The notes below the pieces were generated by a model, which did no database searches, was not told where the DNA came from, and was given only the letters and a program-made list of their open reading frames with translations. From Leptospira interrogans serovar Manilae (GTDB lineage: Bacteria; Spirochaetota; Leptospiria; Leptospirales; Leptospiraceae), in contig CAMCZP010000002.1 of assembly GCA_945887855.1 (NCBI GenBank), positions 33,099-97,098 on the forward strand: a stretch of DNA of 64,000 nt, read 5' to 3'. Positions within the stretch are counted from its first letter, which is position 1, and every line of letters begins with the position of its first letter. The position numbers and the translations under genes are program-made. Below are positions 18,502 to 26,812 of this stretch, one piece after another.

Positions 18502-20568
18502 ATGATGAAATTAAATTCAAATGAAATCAACCTAATCCTTGAATTTTTATTGAGGTTGAACTCTATAAAAATAAATAAGCTAGACTTCCTATCCACATTG
18601 ACTCAAAATATTGAGCGAAATAAAAGCGAACTATCATGGATGAAAATTGAAAGAGTTTTTTTACGAAATAAATTAAAAGTATTTAGTATCACAAAGTCAT
18701 TTTCAGATGCAGTAGAATCTTCAAGTGAAGTAGTACCTTGGATAACCAAAAGCGATAAGTATGGTTGGATTGCTATAATGGGAAGCAGGGGGCCATGGGT
18801 AAAATTATTTATTATTGGAAAAGATAATAAAAGTAAGCTAATATTATATAAAGATTTATCAAATAATATAGGTAAAGAGGCATCATGGATTTTTGCAGAA
18901 CCTACAGAATTATTTTCAGGTGGCGAGCCTGATAAAAAATATCCTCATTATTATAGTAGGATATTCCATTTAATAAAAGTTGAAATATCAGATATTAAGA
19001 TAATAACTATTTATTCTGTTGCAATAGTAATACTCTCTTTAGTTGTGCCAGTTGGAACACAGTCATTTATTAATATTCTTTCCTTTGGAACGCTTTATCA
19101 ACCTATTTTAGTCCTAACAGCTTTTGTTACTATATTACTTGGAATTGCAGGAGTTTTAAGGATATTTCAAACAGAAGTTGCTGAGATTCTCCAGCAAAAA
19201 TTATTTATCAGGTTGGTTTCTGAAGTAAGCGAAAAACTGGTAGCAATAAAAAGTGATTATTTGCAGAAAAAAAAGATAGAAGAAATTATAAATTATTTTT
19301 TAGATATTTCAATAATTCAAAAAAGTTCAACTGTCTTACTTGTAGATGGTTTGAGTGTTCTTTTCCAATTTTTAGTTGGACTTCTGGTTTTGATTTTATA
19401 TCATCCATTTTTTATATTATTAGATATAATATTATTTATATTCATATTTTATATAATATTTAATTTTATGGGTAAGCAGGGAGTAGAAACAAGTATATAT
19501 GAATCAAAAGCAAAACATAAAATTGTTAATTGGTTTGAAGAAATTGCATCTAATCTAAGATTATTCCGATCAGGCAATATGAATATTTATGCCTTAAAAA
19601 GAACAGAGATATTATCAAAGATATACTTAGAAAATAGAAGGAGTCATTATAGGATATTAATAAGGCAAATCGCTGGATTAGCAATCATGCAAGCAGCAGG
19701 GATGGGCTTTGTCTTAGGTATAGGAGGATATTTAGTAATACAGGGAGAGTTGTCATTGGGACAGTTGATAGCTGCGGAATTGATAGTATCTAAGATTCTA
19801 GATAGTTTTGGAAAGTTCGGAAAGTATCTAGAATCATACTATGATTTATTAGCATCTGTAGATAAGATTGGAATTTTACTCGATACACCACTCGAGGCAT
19901 CTGGAGATGTTATTTATCAGAAAACACTCATAGGGGTAGATTTAAAACTATCGCATCTAAAACTTTCAGATAAGAACGGATGTGATCTTTCAATAGATAA
20001 TTTTGTGATAAAAGGAGGAAATAAGCTCGGTGTTTATAGTTTAGACCCAAAAAAAATCGAACTTTTTCTCTCTTCTATCTATGGCTTATCTCCTAGTATG
20101 GAGGGAGCTATCCTTATAAACAATAGGTATTCCTTACAGGAATTAGATTTATCTTCCTGGAGAGACGCCATTGCTTATCTCTCAAATGATCATTTATTCT
20201 CAGGAAATATATATGAAAATATCAAAGCCGGTCGAATGGGAATAGATTCTAAATTGATACGAGATGTGCTGGAAAGAGTAGGGGTATTAAATGGGATTTT
20301 AGAAAATCATGAGAGGGGTTTAAACACAGAAATTAGTTCTACCGGTTATCCAATCTATCAAGCTGAAGTATTTCGAATAAATTTAGCTAGGTGTATTGCT
20401 GAAATTCCTGATTTGTTGCTAGTTGATAGAATTATTGATCACATATCTAGTGAAGAAAGAGATCTATTATTCAATATAATCAATACTGAACTAGAATCTA
20501 GTACAGTAATAATAATTTCAGAGTCAAAAGAAAATCTAAAAAATTGTGAAACAATACTGGAGCTATAA
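18502..20568 (+). CDS. ABC exporter homologue with degenerate nucleotide-binding domain
   Basis: Layout follows HlyB/LapB-type type I secretion exporters: an N-terminal domain of about 150 residues without a C39 protease motif, a six-helix membrane domain (about 160-440), and a C-terminal NBD-like domain (about 470-688). The NBD fold is traceable, yet every catalytic motif is altered. The Walker A position (about 508-520) reads YSLDPKKIELF. The Q-loop reads LSNDHLFSG. The signature region (about 612-622) reads YQAEVFRIN. Walker B reads LLLVDRIID, with the catalytic Glu replaced by Arg. The H-loop reads IISESKE without His. It therefore should not hydrolyse ATP. It abuts HlyD- and TolC-type genes. 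It could be a non-catalytic half of a heteromer or a gated conduit; that is inference. Start ATG 18502 (or 18505) lacks a clear Shine-Dalgarno. Confidence 0.8.
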   Translation: MMKLNSNEINLILEFLLRLNSIKINKLDFLSTLTQNIERNKSELSWMKIERVFLRNKLKVFSITKSFSDAVESSSEVVPWITKSDKYGWIAIMGSRGPWVKLFIIGKDNKSKLILYKDLSNNIGKEASWIFAEPTELFSGGEPDKKYPHYYSRIFHLIKVEISDIKIITIYSVAIVILSLVVPVGTQSFINILSFGTLYQPILVLTAFVTILLGIAGVLRIFQTEVAEILQQKLFIRLVSEVSEKLVAIKSDYLQKKKIEEIINYFLDISIIQKSSTVLLVDGLSVLFQFLVGLLVLILYHPFFILLDIILFIFIFYIIFNFMGKQGVETSIYESKAKHKIVNWFEEIASNLRLFRSGNMNIYALKRTEILSKIYLENRRSHYRILIRQIAGLAIMQAAGMGFVLGIGGYLVIQGELSLGQLIAAELIVSKILDSFGKFGKYLESYYDLLASVDKIGILLDTPLEASGDVIYQKTLIGVDLKLSHLKLSDKNGCDLSIDNFVIKGGNKLGVYSLDPKKIELFLSSIYGLSPSMEGAILINNRYSLQELDLSSWRDAIAYLSNDHLFSGNIYENIKAGRMGIDSKLIRDVLERVGVLNGILENHERGLNTEISSTGYPIYQAEVFRINLARCIAEIPDLLLVDRIIDHISSEERDLLFNIINTELESSTVIIISESKENLKNCETILEL

Positions 20569-21876
20569 ATGGAGATAGAAGAATTATATTCAAGTAATAC
20601 ATCTCTGCTGAGTCTTGTTAAGACAAGTTCAAAGAGTAAATTTTATGCAAGGGTTACTCTAGCTATTTTTCTGTTAATGATCCCATTTTTTTTGTGTGCT
20701 CCCTGGCAACAAACAGTCCTGGGAACAGGTAGAGTGGTGGCATCTGCAGCATTGGAAAGGCAGCAGTTTATTGAAGCACCAATTGAAGGAAGAATTACAA
20801 AATGGTACGTCATCGAGGGGAGTGCTGTTAAGCAAGGTGATTTGATAGTTGATATTACGGACAATGATCCTCAATTTCTAAATAGGCTCTCAGAGGAAAA
20901 ATATGCGGTTGAATCTAGAATCCAAGCTTTAGATGCAAGAGCAGATTCAATTAAAATGAGGATTAACTCCTTATCTGCATCAAGAGACAATGGATTTAGT
21001 GCTGCAAAATCCAGAGCTCTTATGGCCAAAGATAGAGTAGAAGCATCAGAGCATGCTTTGGATGCCTCTCAGGCTATTTACAAGACTGCACAGCTAAATC
21101 ATAATAGACAGAAAAGTTTATATGCACAGGGGCTTGCATCACAACGATCTTTAGAAATGGCAGACATGGAGGAAGCAAGAGCTCTTACGGAATGGAATAG
21201 GGCTAAAGCAGCAGTGAGCGGAGCAAAGTCAGAGCTTATGGCTATATCCTCAGACCAATCTAAGGTATCTACAGATGGGAGTGCAATGGTAGAAGATGCA
21301 AGAGCTCAATATTCATCAGTGATGGCAGATCTAGCAAATGCTAAAGCAGAACTACCTAGAATATCTGCAAGATTATCTAGGCAACATTCACAAGAAGTTA
21401 GAGCTCCAAGAGATGGAATAATTATGAGGTTAATTGTATCACAAGGGTCTGAGATGGTTAAGCCTGGTGAACAACTTGCAATTCTAATTCCAGATACAGA
21501 TGAGAGGGCTACAGAAATATGGATAGATGGGAATGATATTCCTTTAATTACAGAAGGGAGAGAAGTTAGAATTCAATTTCAGGGATGGCCTGTTATTTAC
21601 TTTAGTGGCTGGCCTGATCTCTCTTATGGTACGTATGGAGGGCATATTGTGTTGGTAGATACTACTGACAATGGAACTGGTAAATTTAGAATACTGGTTA
21701 AGCCTGATTTAAAAAAAGATTGGCCTTCTTCAAAATATTTGAGACAGGGCGTAAGAGCACATGCTTGGATATTTTTAAATAAAGTTTCCATAGGATATGA
21801 ATTTTGGAGAAGGTTTAATGATTTCCCCCCTTTTATTCCCTTAGATTCCTCCTCTAAGAGCAAGGAGGGAAAATGA
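20569..21876 (+). CDS. HlyD-family periplasmic adaptor (membrane fusion protein)
   Basis: Links an inner-membrane exporter to an outer-membrane channel. A short cytoplasmic N-terminus is followed by one membrane helix (about residues 25-45), a lipoyl half-motif (IEAPIEGRITKWYVIEGSAV, about 66-85), a long alpha-helical hairpin rich in Ala/Glu/Arg (about 105-270), the second lipoyl half (VRAPRDGIIMRLIVSQGSE, about 277-295) and a beta-barrel domain. Length of 435 aa is typical. It starts on the base after the ABC gene's stop, and its stop overlaps the TolC-like gene by 4 bases, so the three are one operon. Confidence 0.88.
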   Translation: MEIEELYSSNTSLLSLVKTSSKSKFYARVTLAIFLLMIPFFLCAPWQQTVLGTGRVVASAALERQQFIEAPIEGRITKWYVIEGSAVKQGDLIVDITDNDPQFLNRLSEEKYAVESRIQALDARADSIKMRINSLSASRDNGFSAAKSRALMAKDRVEASEHALDASQAIYKTAQLNHNRQKSLYAQGLASQRSLEMADMEEARALTEWNRAKAAVSGAKSELMAISSDQSKVSTDGSAMVEDARAQYSSVMADLANAKAELPRISARLSRQHSQEVRAPRDGIIMRLIVSQGSEMVKPGEQLAILIPDTDERATEIWIDGNDIPLITEGREVRIQFQGWPVIYFSGWPDLSYGTYGGHIVLVDTTDNGTGKFRILVKPDLKKDWPSSKYLRQGVRAHAWIFLNKVSIGYEFWRRFNDFPPFIPLDSSSKSKEGK

Positions 21877-23369
21877 GTAAAATAAAAAAAATATTAAAAT
21901 TACTTATATTAATTTTATTTGATTTAGAGGGCATTGAAGCAAAAGAAATAAAGGAAGAGGCAAGTCCTGAAAGAGACTCATCAGTTAAAGTTCAACTTAC
22001 CAAGTCGTTAAAAGAAGAAGAGAGAACTCTAAAAAAGAAAAGAGTTCTAAGAATTGATGATTTACTTAATAACATAGAAAAGAATTATCCTCTGTTAATA
22101 GCATCCATGCAAGATATGATGATTGCTAGAAGTGAACTCTTGACTGCTCAAGGTGCTTTTGACACATCTTTTCGGACATCATCAACATCTGCAACTGGGT
22201 ACTACCAAAACCAAAGGTTTGATACAATTATCGAACAACCTACTCCAGTAAATGGAACATCATTTTTTGCTGGGTATCGGTTGGGTCGAGGAGACTTTGC
22301 TCCGTACTACGGTGAAAGGGCTACAAATAAATATGGAGAAGTTAGAGCGGGAGCAAGAATTCCTATTTTTCGTGATAGAGCAATAGATAAAAATAGAGCA
22401 GGTATACAACAAGCAGAAGTTGGAGTACGTATGGCTGATCTTACATTAGCACAACAAAAAATAGAAATCACTAGAAATGCTATGTTACGATATTGGGATT
22501 GGATCTCGAGTGTTATGAAGTATAAGATATCTGAAAATATATATACTATTGCAAAAGATAGACAATCTCAAATAGAAAAGAGAGTAAAAGTGGGGGATCT
22601 TCCAAGAATTGAAGAAACTGAAAATATGAGAATTGTATTACAAAGAAAAGCTCAACTAATTGCTGCTGAACAAAATATGATTTTCTCTGCAAATGAACTA
22701 TCATTGTATTTATTAAAAGATGATAATACAGCATATATACCAAATATAGATGAAGTACCCCCTGATCCTTTTTCTCAAATGAAAGATTATGATGCTATTG
22801 ATTTATCTAAAAAAATTGAAAATGCAGTCACAAAAAGACCCGAGATTCAAAGAATACAAGCTCAAAAAGAAATAAATAGAATAGATAAAGAACTTGCAAA
22901 AAATCTTTCCAAGCCGGGGATAGATTTTGTATTTGCGGCATCTCAAGATTTTGGACCGGGGAGTAGAACCTTAGCACGTCCTGAATTAGAAGCCACTTTG
23001 GTATTAAATATTCCCATGCAGAACCGAACCCAAGAGGGAAAAATAGACGGTGCAACTGCAAAAAATGCAAAACTAGATTCCCAAGAAATATTTTTAAAGG
23101 AAAGAATTTCCGCAGATATAAAAAATATTTCATCTCTATTGGATATGACTAGAGAACGAGTTACACTCTCCGTGAAAGAAGTTGAACTCTCTAGAGAGTT
23201 AGAAAAGTCAGAGCTCAAGAGATTTCAAATGGGGGAGGGTACATTGATATTAGTAAATATTAGAGAACAAACAACAGCTGAAGCTAGAAATAGAGAAATA
23301 GACTCTCTAGCAGATCATAATAAAGCATTGGTTAACTTCAGAGCTGCTACAATGGAAATTGGTAATTGA
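21873..23369 (+). CDS. TolC-type outer-membrane efflux protein
   Basis: Outer-membrane trimeric channel of tripartite export systems. An N-terminal hydrophobic stretch (about residues 6-17) ending near IEAKE is a signal peptide. After a charged linker the body has the OMF pattern, with two similar helical halves (about 60-270 and 300-498): LLTAQGAFD..F and a RYWDWISSV helix in the first, and a helix-rich C-terminal half ending in the VNIREQTTAEARNREI..LADHNKAL heptad region. The ATGA overlap with the HlyD gene shows operon structure. The cargo is not evident; no RTX-type substrate gene is adjacent. Confidence 0.85.
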   Translation: MSKIKKILKLLILILFDLEGIEAKEIKEEASPERDSSVKVQLTKSLKEEERTLKKKRVLRIDDLLNNIEKNYPLLIASMQDMMIARSELLTAQGAFDTSFRTSSTSATGYYQNQRFDTIIEQPTPVNGTSFFAGYRLGRGDFAPYYGERATNKYGEVRAGARIPIFRDRAIDKNRAGIQQAEVGVRMADLTLAQQKIEITRNAMLRYWDWISSVMKYKISENIYTIAKDRQSQIEKRVKVGDLPRIEETENMRIVLQRKAQLIAAEQNMIFSANELSLYLLKDDNTAYIPNIDEVPPDPFSQMKDYDAIDLSKKIENAVTKRPEIQRIQAQKEINRIDKELAKNLSKPGIDFVFAASQDFGPGSRTLARPELEATLVLNIPMQNRTQEGKIDGATAKNAKLDSQEIFLKERISADIKNISSLLDMTRERVTLSVKEVELSRELEKSELKRFQMGEGTLILVNIREQTTAEARNREIDSLADHNKALVNFRAATMEIGN

Positions 23370-23496
23370 AATTTTATATTTACATTTAATTAGATTTGAT
23401 TTATAAGAATATAGATGAAAGTTAGGATAGAGAGGAAAGCTCTCTTCACCATTGTCGTTTGCGTGACAGTAAAAAACTAAACGAAGGAAAAAAATA

Positions 23497-24657
23497 ATGT
23501 ACCAACCTTTTACAGAAGAACAACTCATGATTCGGGATCAGGTTCGAGAATTTACACGCAAGGAAATTACTCCTGTTGCCGGTAAGTACGATGAGCTAAA
23601 TCAACACCCCACAGAGCTGATCAGCAGAATGAGAAAAGAGTTAGGAATTAATGGATTAACCTTACCTGAAGATATTGGAGGCATGGGTTATGGGTCGGTA
23701 GAACAGTGTTTGGTAACAGAAGAAATGAGTCGTGGATGTCTTGCAATCGCCCTCTGTTTTGGTTACACTGGATTGGGTATGCTACCCATCATGAAGGGTG
23801 CTAGTAAAGAACAGCAAAAGAAATGGTTAGAGCCTGTTATCACTGGTGAAATGGGAATTTCTTTTTGTCTTTCAGAGCCAGGTGCAGGATCAGATGTTCC
23901 TGGAATGTCAACTAGGGCTGAAAAAAAAGGTGATAAATACATTATCAATGGTACGAAACAATGGATAACTGGTGCAGGTGATGCAGGTGCATACACAGTA
24001 TTTGCCTACACTGAAAAAAGTCGTGGTACTAGAGGTGTTAGTTGTTTTTATGTGCCACGTAATTCTCCAGGGCTTACCGTTGGAAAAAAAGAAGATAAGC
24101 TAGGTATTCGTGCCAGTGGAACCCACCAAGTGATTTTTGAGGATTGTGAAATCTCTGCAGAGAATTTAATAGGAAAAGAAAATTTGGGATTTGTATATGC
24201 ATTGCACACTCTCAATGCTTCTCGTCCCTATGTGGCAGCAATGGGAGTTGGTGTAGCCCAGGCAGCTTTAGACTATTCTGCAAAATATGCAAGGGAGCGG
24301 GAACAATTTGGATCAAAGATAGGAACATTCCAAGCAGTTCAGCACCTATTAGCTGATATGTCTATCATGGTAGAAACAGGTAGAGAAATCACTATGAGGT
24401 CAGCAAGAATGTCTGATGCAGGAGATCCTAATTTAGCAAAGTACTCTGCAATTGCAAAGGCGTACACATCAGAATGTGCAGTGAAGTGTGCAACAGATGC
24501 AGTTCAAATTTTTGGGGGATATGGCTATACTAAAGAATATCCGGTAGAAAAGCTCATGAGAGATTCTAAAATATTAACAATTTTTGAGGGAACCACCCAG
24601 ATCCAAAAGAATGAAATTGCAGCTTATGTGATCAAAGAAACTGCCCAAAAGAAATAA
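23497..24657 (+). CDS. Acyl-CoA dehydrogenase
   Basis: FAD-dependent alpha,beta-dehydrogenation of acyl-CoA. The family segments are complete: the N-terminal helical domain, CLSEPGAGSD and WITGAGDAG (FAD-binding beta domain, about 125-165), and AQAALDYSAKYAREREQFG and QIFGGYGYTKEYPVEKLMRD in the C-terminal domain. The catalytic base is the Glu in LTIFEGTTQIQ (about residue 366). Length 386 aa is typical of the short-chain/butyryl group; chain-length preference cannot be read with certainty. ATG 23497 has GAAGGA upstream. It ends in a strong bidirectional terminator. Confidence 0.93.
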   Translation: MYQPFTEEQLMIRDQVREFTRKEITPVAGKYDELNQHPTELISRMRKELGINGLTLPEDIGGMGYGSVEQCLVTEEMSRGCLAIALCFGYTGLGMLPIMKGASKEQQKKWLEPVITGEMGISFCLSEPGAGSDVPGMSTRAEKKGDKYIINGTKQWITGAGDAGAYTVFAYTEKSRGTRGVSCFYVPRNSPGLTVGKKEDKLGIRASGTHQVIFEDCEISAENLIGKENLGFVYALHTLNASRPYVAAMGVGVAQAALDYSAKYAREREQFGSKIGTFQAVQHLLADMSIMVETGREITMRSARMSDAGDPNLAKYSAIAKAYTSECAVKCATDAVQIFGGYGYTKEYPVEKLMRDSKILTIFEGTTQIQKNEIAAYVIKETAQKK

Positions 24658-24670
24658 AATACTAACTTCA

Positions 24671-24701
24671 ATCCTAAGGTTGTATTTAACAATCTTAGGA
24701 T
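24671..24701. terminator. Bidirectional terminator between two convergent genes
   Basis: ATCCTAAGGTTG (24671-24682) pairs with CAATCTTAGGAT (24690-24701): 12 base pairs with one G-U and a 7-base loop. ATTTTAA follows on the plus strand, and a T-rich stretch follows on the minus strand. It sits between the acyl-CoA dehydrogenase stop and the stop of the minus-strand lipoprotein, as expected for a shared rho-independent terminator. Confidence 0.75.
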
Positions 24702-24704
24702 ATT

Positions 24705-25634
24705 TTAAATATCATCCTTAGTTAAAATCCATTTTCCATTTTTATGTTTCAAAATACCTTTTTTTGTTGGCTCTTCAATGTACCCATTTTCATAAAAAAA
24801 TAAACTTATATGAGAGTCATCTAGCCATACAGGGTCGGAACCTGTCCACTTTGAAGATTTCAGTGTAAACTCTTCCTTAATCCCTTTACTTGAAATTTTA
24901 TATATTTGTAAGCCATTCTCGCAATAATTAGAATCAGGGCAAAAAAATGCGGCTGCAAGTTTCTTTCCATCTGGAGAAATTTCAGGATAATCTAGGAGTT
25001 TGATGATCTGTCCTGAAGGAGAATGCACCCCAAGTAAATGACCCCCTTCATATTTTGAGTATTGAATGATATGGATCTGTGGCTCTGACTGGAAATCTAT
25101 ATAGTTGTAGTACTCAGAGTTATCTCCCTGGGTTGGTTTGTCTTTGAATTCTATCTTTTTATCCTTTTGAATTATAACACTTAAGACTTCTCCATCTCGA
25201 GAAGCAGGAGCACCATTGAGGAGAATTTTTGTTTCTACAGCTTTAAAACATTCTAGGGAATTTTGAATTCCTTCGCAAATATCCTCTAAATACTCAGGTA
25301 CAAACCCATTTGTGGAGCCCGGTGGTTCCAAAGAAAGATCTTCCATATTGATCCATCCTTTTTTTGATTTGTACTCTACAAATTCCCAACCTTCACTTGT
25401 TTTTGTTGTTGGACTAACTTTTAATTTAGATCTAAAGTGCAAACTAGCTAGTACGGGTGAATCTTCAGAGGGATTCTCAAACATTTCCGTACCATCTAGA
25501 ATATCTACCCAACGAATATCTGATTCTAAATTTTCTACCTGCAAGGGCTCATCAGTAATTGCAGTTTCTTCCCTAAAAAAAGAACAGGAGATATAGATAA
25601 GGAAAAAGAATATTGTAAGATTGCTAGGTTTCAT
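24705..25634 (-). CDS. Predicted lipoprotein with SH3-like domain
   Basis: The N-terminus is a lipoprotein signal with lipobox YISC (Cys about residue 17). Residues about 40-100 form a bacterial SH3-like domain, with a TEMFENPSEDSPVLASL strand pair and GWEFVEYKSKKGWINMEDL closing it, a pattern common in cell-wall-associated proteins. The rest (about 110-309) is beta-rich, ending in a region that may be a partial propeller (SPDGKKLAAAFF, DPVWLDDSHISLF). No enzyme motif is visible. ATG at 25634; the upstream 413 bases contain a hairpin and a decayed gene. Confidence 0.75.
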   Translation of the reverse strand: MKPSNLTIFFFLIYISCSFFREETAITDEPLQVENLESDIRWVDILDGTEMFENPSEDSPVLASLHFRSKLKVSPTTKTSEGWEFVEYKSKKGWINMEDLSLEPPGSTNGFVPEYLEDICEGIQNSLECFKAVETKILLNGAPASRDGEVLSVIIQKDKKIEFKDKPTQGDNSEYYNYIDFQSEPQIHIIQYSKYEGGHLLGVHSPSGQIIKLLDYPEISPDGKKLAAAFFCPDSNYCENGLQIYKISSKGIKEEFTLKSSKWTGSDPVWLDDSHISLFFYENGYIEEPTKKGILKHKNGKWILTKDDI

Positions 25635-25678
25635 AGAAAAGAGTATACTATGATTATCTCCAAATTAGGATAAAAACA

Positions 25679-25728
25679 AAAGTCATTCCCTTCTTTTCAC
25701 TAAATAACAGTGAAATAAGGATGACTTT
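25679..25728 (-). promoter_or_regulatory. Two-part stem-loop upstream of the SH3 lipoprotein gene
   Basis: An outer stem AAAGTCAT/ATGACTTT (25679-25686 with 25721-25728) encloses an inner stem TTTCAC/GTGAAA (25695-25700 with 25710-25715) around a 9-base loop. Read on the minus strand it is followed by TTTTGTTTTT (25667-25680). It would therefore work as a terminator for transcription arriving from the decayed gene at 25763-26002, or as a leader structure of the lipoprotein gene. Which of these applies cannot be decided from sequence. Confidence 0.45.
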
Positions 25729-25762
25729 CTTAAATAAAGGTAGAAGTTTAGATGAGACATGG

Positions 25763-26002
25763 TTATTTAGTTGGATTGATTAGTTGATATCTTTGTTGGA
25801 TGGGGTTTAAAAAGGAATCATAGTTAATCTTCTAGAATAATTGGAGATTTCCAGAGATTTTAAACTGCTGAAAGAATATCTTCACTTGAGTTTCGAGAGG
25901 CTCAAATACTAATAGTGAAGGAAATGTTAGATGGTAATGCCGATCATTAAAATAGATCTTTGCCATAGGATTTTCTTTAGCAAACCAGTCGTGTAAAATT
26001 GG
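25763..26002 (-). pseudogene. Decayed minus-strand coding remnant, unknown family
   Basis: Reading the minus strand from 26002 to the stop at 25763-25765 gives 78 sense codons with protein-like composition, interrupted only by TAG at 25832-25834. The first part reads HDWFAKENPMAKIYFNDRHY and continues to an FFQQFKISGN segment before the TAG; after it comes NYDSFLNPIQQRYQLINPTK and then TAA. An in-frame ATG (25964-25966) would give only 44 residues. A TGA precedes the frame at 26003-26005. I read this as the end of a gene inactivated by a nonsense mutation and 5' loss. It could instead be a small intact gene of 44 codons. It fills most of the 413-base gap between 25635 and 26047. Confidence 0.5.
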
Positions 26003-26047
26003 TCAGAGGAATAGAGTGAGATACAGAAAAACTATTGAGTTTCAAAG

Positions 26048-26812
26048 ATGAAAAATTATTTTTTAGGTACTTTATTTTTTATAACTACGTTTTTTCTGTT
26101 CTATTTTTCAGTGATAGACAGACAAAATGAGAAAGTTATTTATCCTTATAAAATGAAACTTTATTTCCCAACCGCAGAGGGTTTGAAAGAGGGAACTGAT
26201 GTTTCAGTAAAAGGGATTCCATTTGGCCTAGTTAAAGAAATTCAGGAAGTATATTATAAACATATAATCAATCCACGCTTTACGACACAATCAGAGAAAG
26301 CTATAGAGTTGACAATTATACTAAAAGAACCAATAACTCTTTGGGATAATTATGAGATAAAATTTAAATCAAAAGCATTATTCTCAGGAAGAATGATAGA
26401 TATTGATCCGGGTAATTATAAAATGGAAGAGAGTTCATTTTTCAGACCAGCGTACCAAGGAGAGGGTGATGATACTACTCCTATGCCCTCTGCCAAATAC
26501 TATGATGAGTTTTTTACTGGTGCCAATAATGTATTGGTTGATAATAAAGCTGATATTCGTAATACAATGAGTAATCTTAAGTCAATAACTGACAAAATGA
26601 AATCCGGCGAGGGAACCTTTGCTAAATTAAAAAATACTGATGAAGTTTATGTAAGTTTGGATGAAACTATTTTGGATATTGGTATAATTGCAAAAGAAGC
26701 AAGGCGATATTTTGAAATGAATAGAGAAAATGAAACTATACCACTAACAATTACTTTGTACTCTATTTTAAATATACTAAATCTTAATTTAAGTAGTCAG
26801 GGGAAAAATTGA
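26048..26812 (+). CDS. MCE/MlaD-family lipid-transport protein
   Basis: MCE proteins bind lipids in the periplasm as part of MlaFEDB-type or Mce importers. One N-terminal membrane helix (about residues 5-22) is followed by a single MCE domain (about 35-130): KLYFPTAEGLKEGTDVSVKG and IPFGLVKEI are diagnostic, and the FSGRMIDIDPG strand closes the domain. A coil-forming tail (SNLKSITDKMKSGEGTF) resembles other MlaD proteins. Partner ATPase and permease genes are not adjacent. Its TGA overlaps the TTG start of the photolyase gene. Confidence 0.8.
   Translation: MKNYFLGTLFFITTFFLFYFSVIDRQNEKVIYPYKMKLYFPTAEGLKEGTDVSVKGIPFGLVKEIQEVYYKHIINPRFTTQSEKAIELTIILKEPITLWDNYEIKFKSKALFSGRMIDIDPGNYKMEESSFFRPAYQGEGDDTTPMPSAKYYDEFFTGANNVLVDNKADIRNTMSNLKSITDKMKSGEGTFAKLKNTDEVYVSLDETILDIGIIAKEARRYFEMNRENETIPLTITLYSILNILNLNLSSQGKN

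Noticed and set aside
23429..23445. AGAGAG/CTCTCT hairpin before the acyl-CoA dehydrogenase gene
   Set aside because: Six base pairs without a T-tract; plausible by chance in a 127-base A/T-rich gap, and no partner motif.
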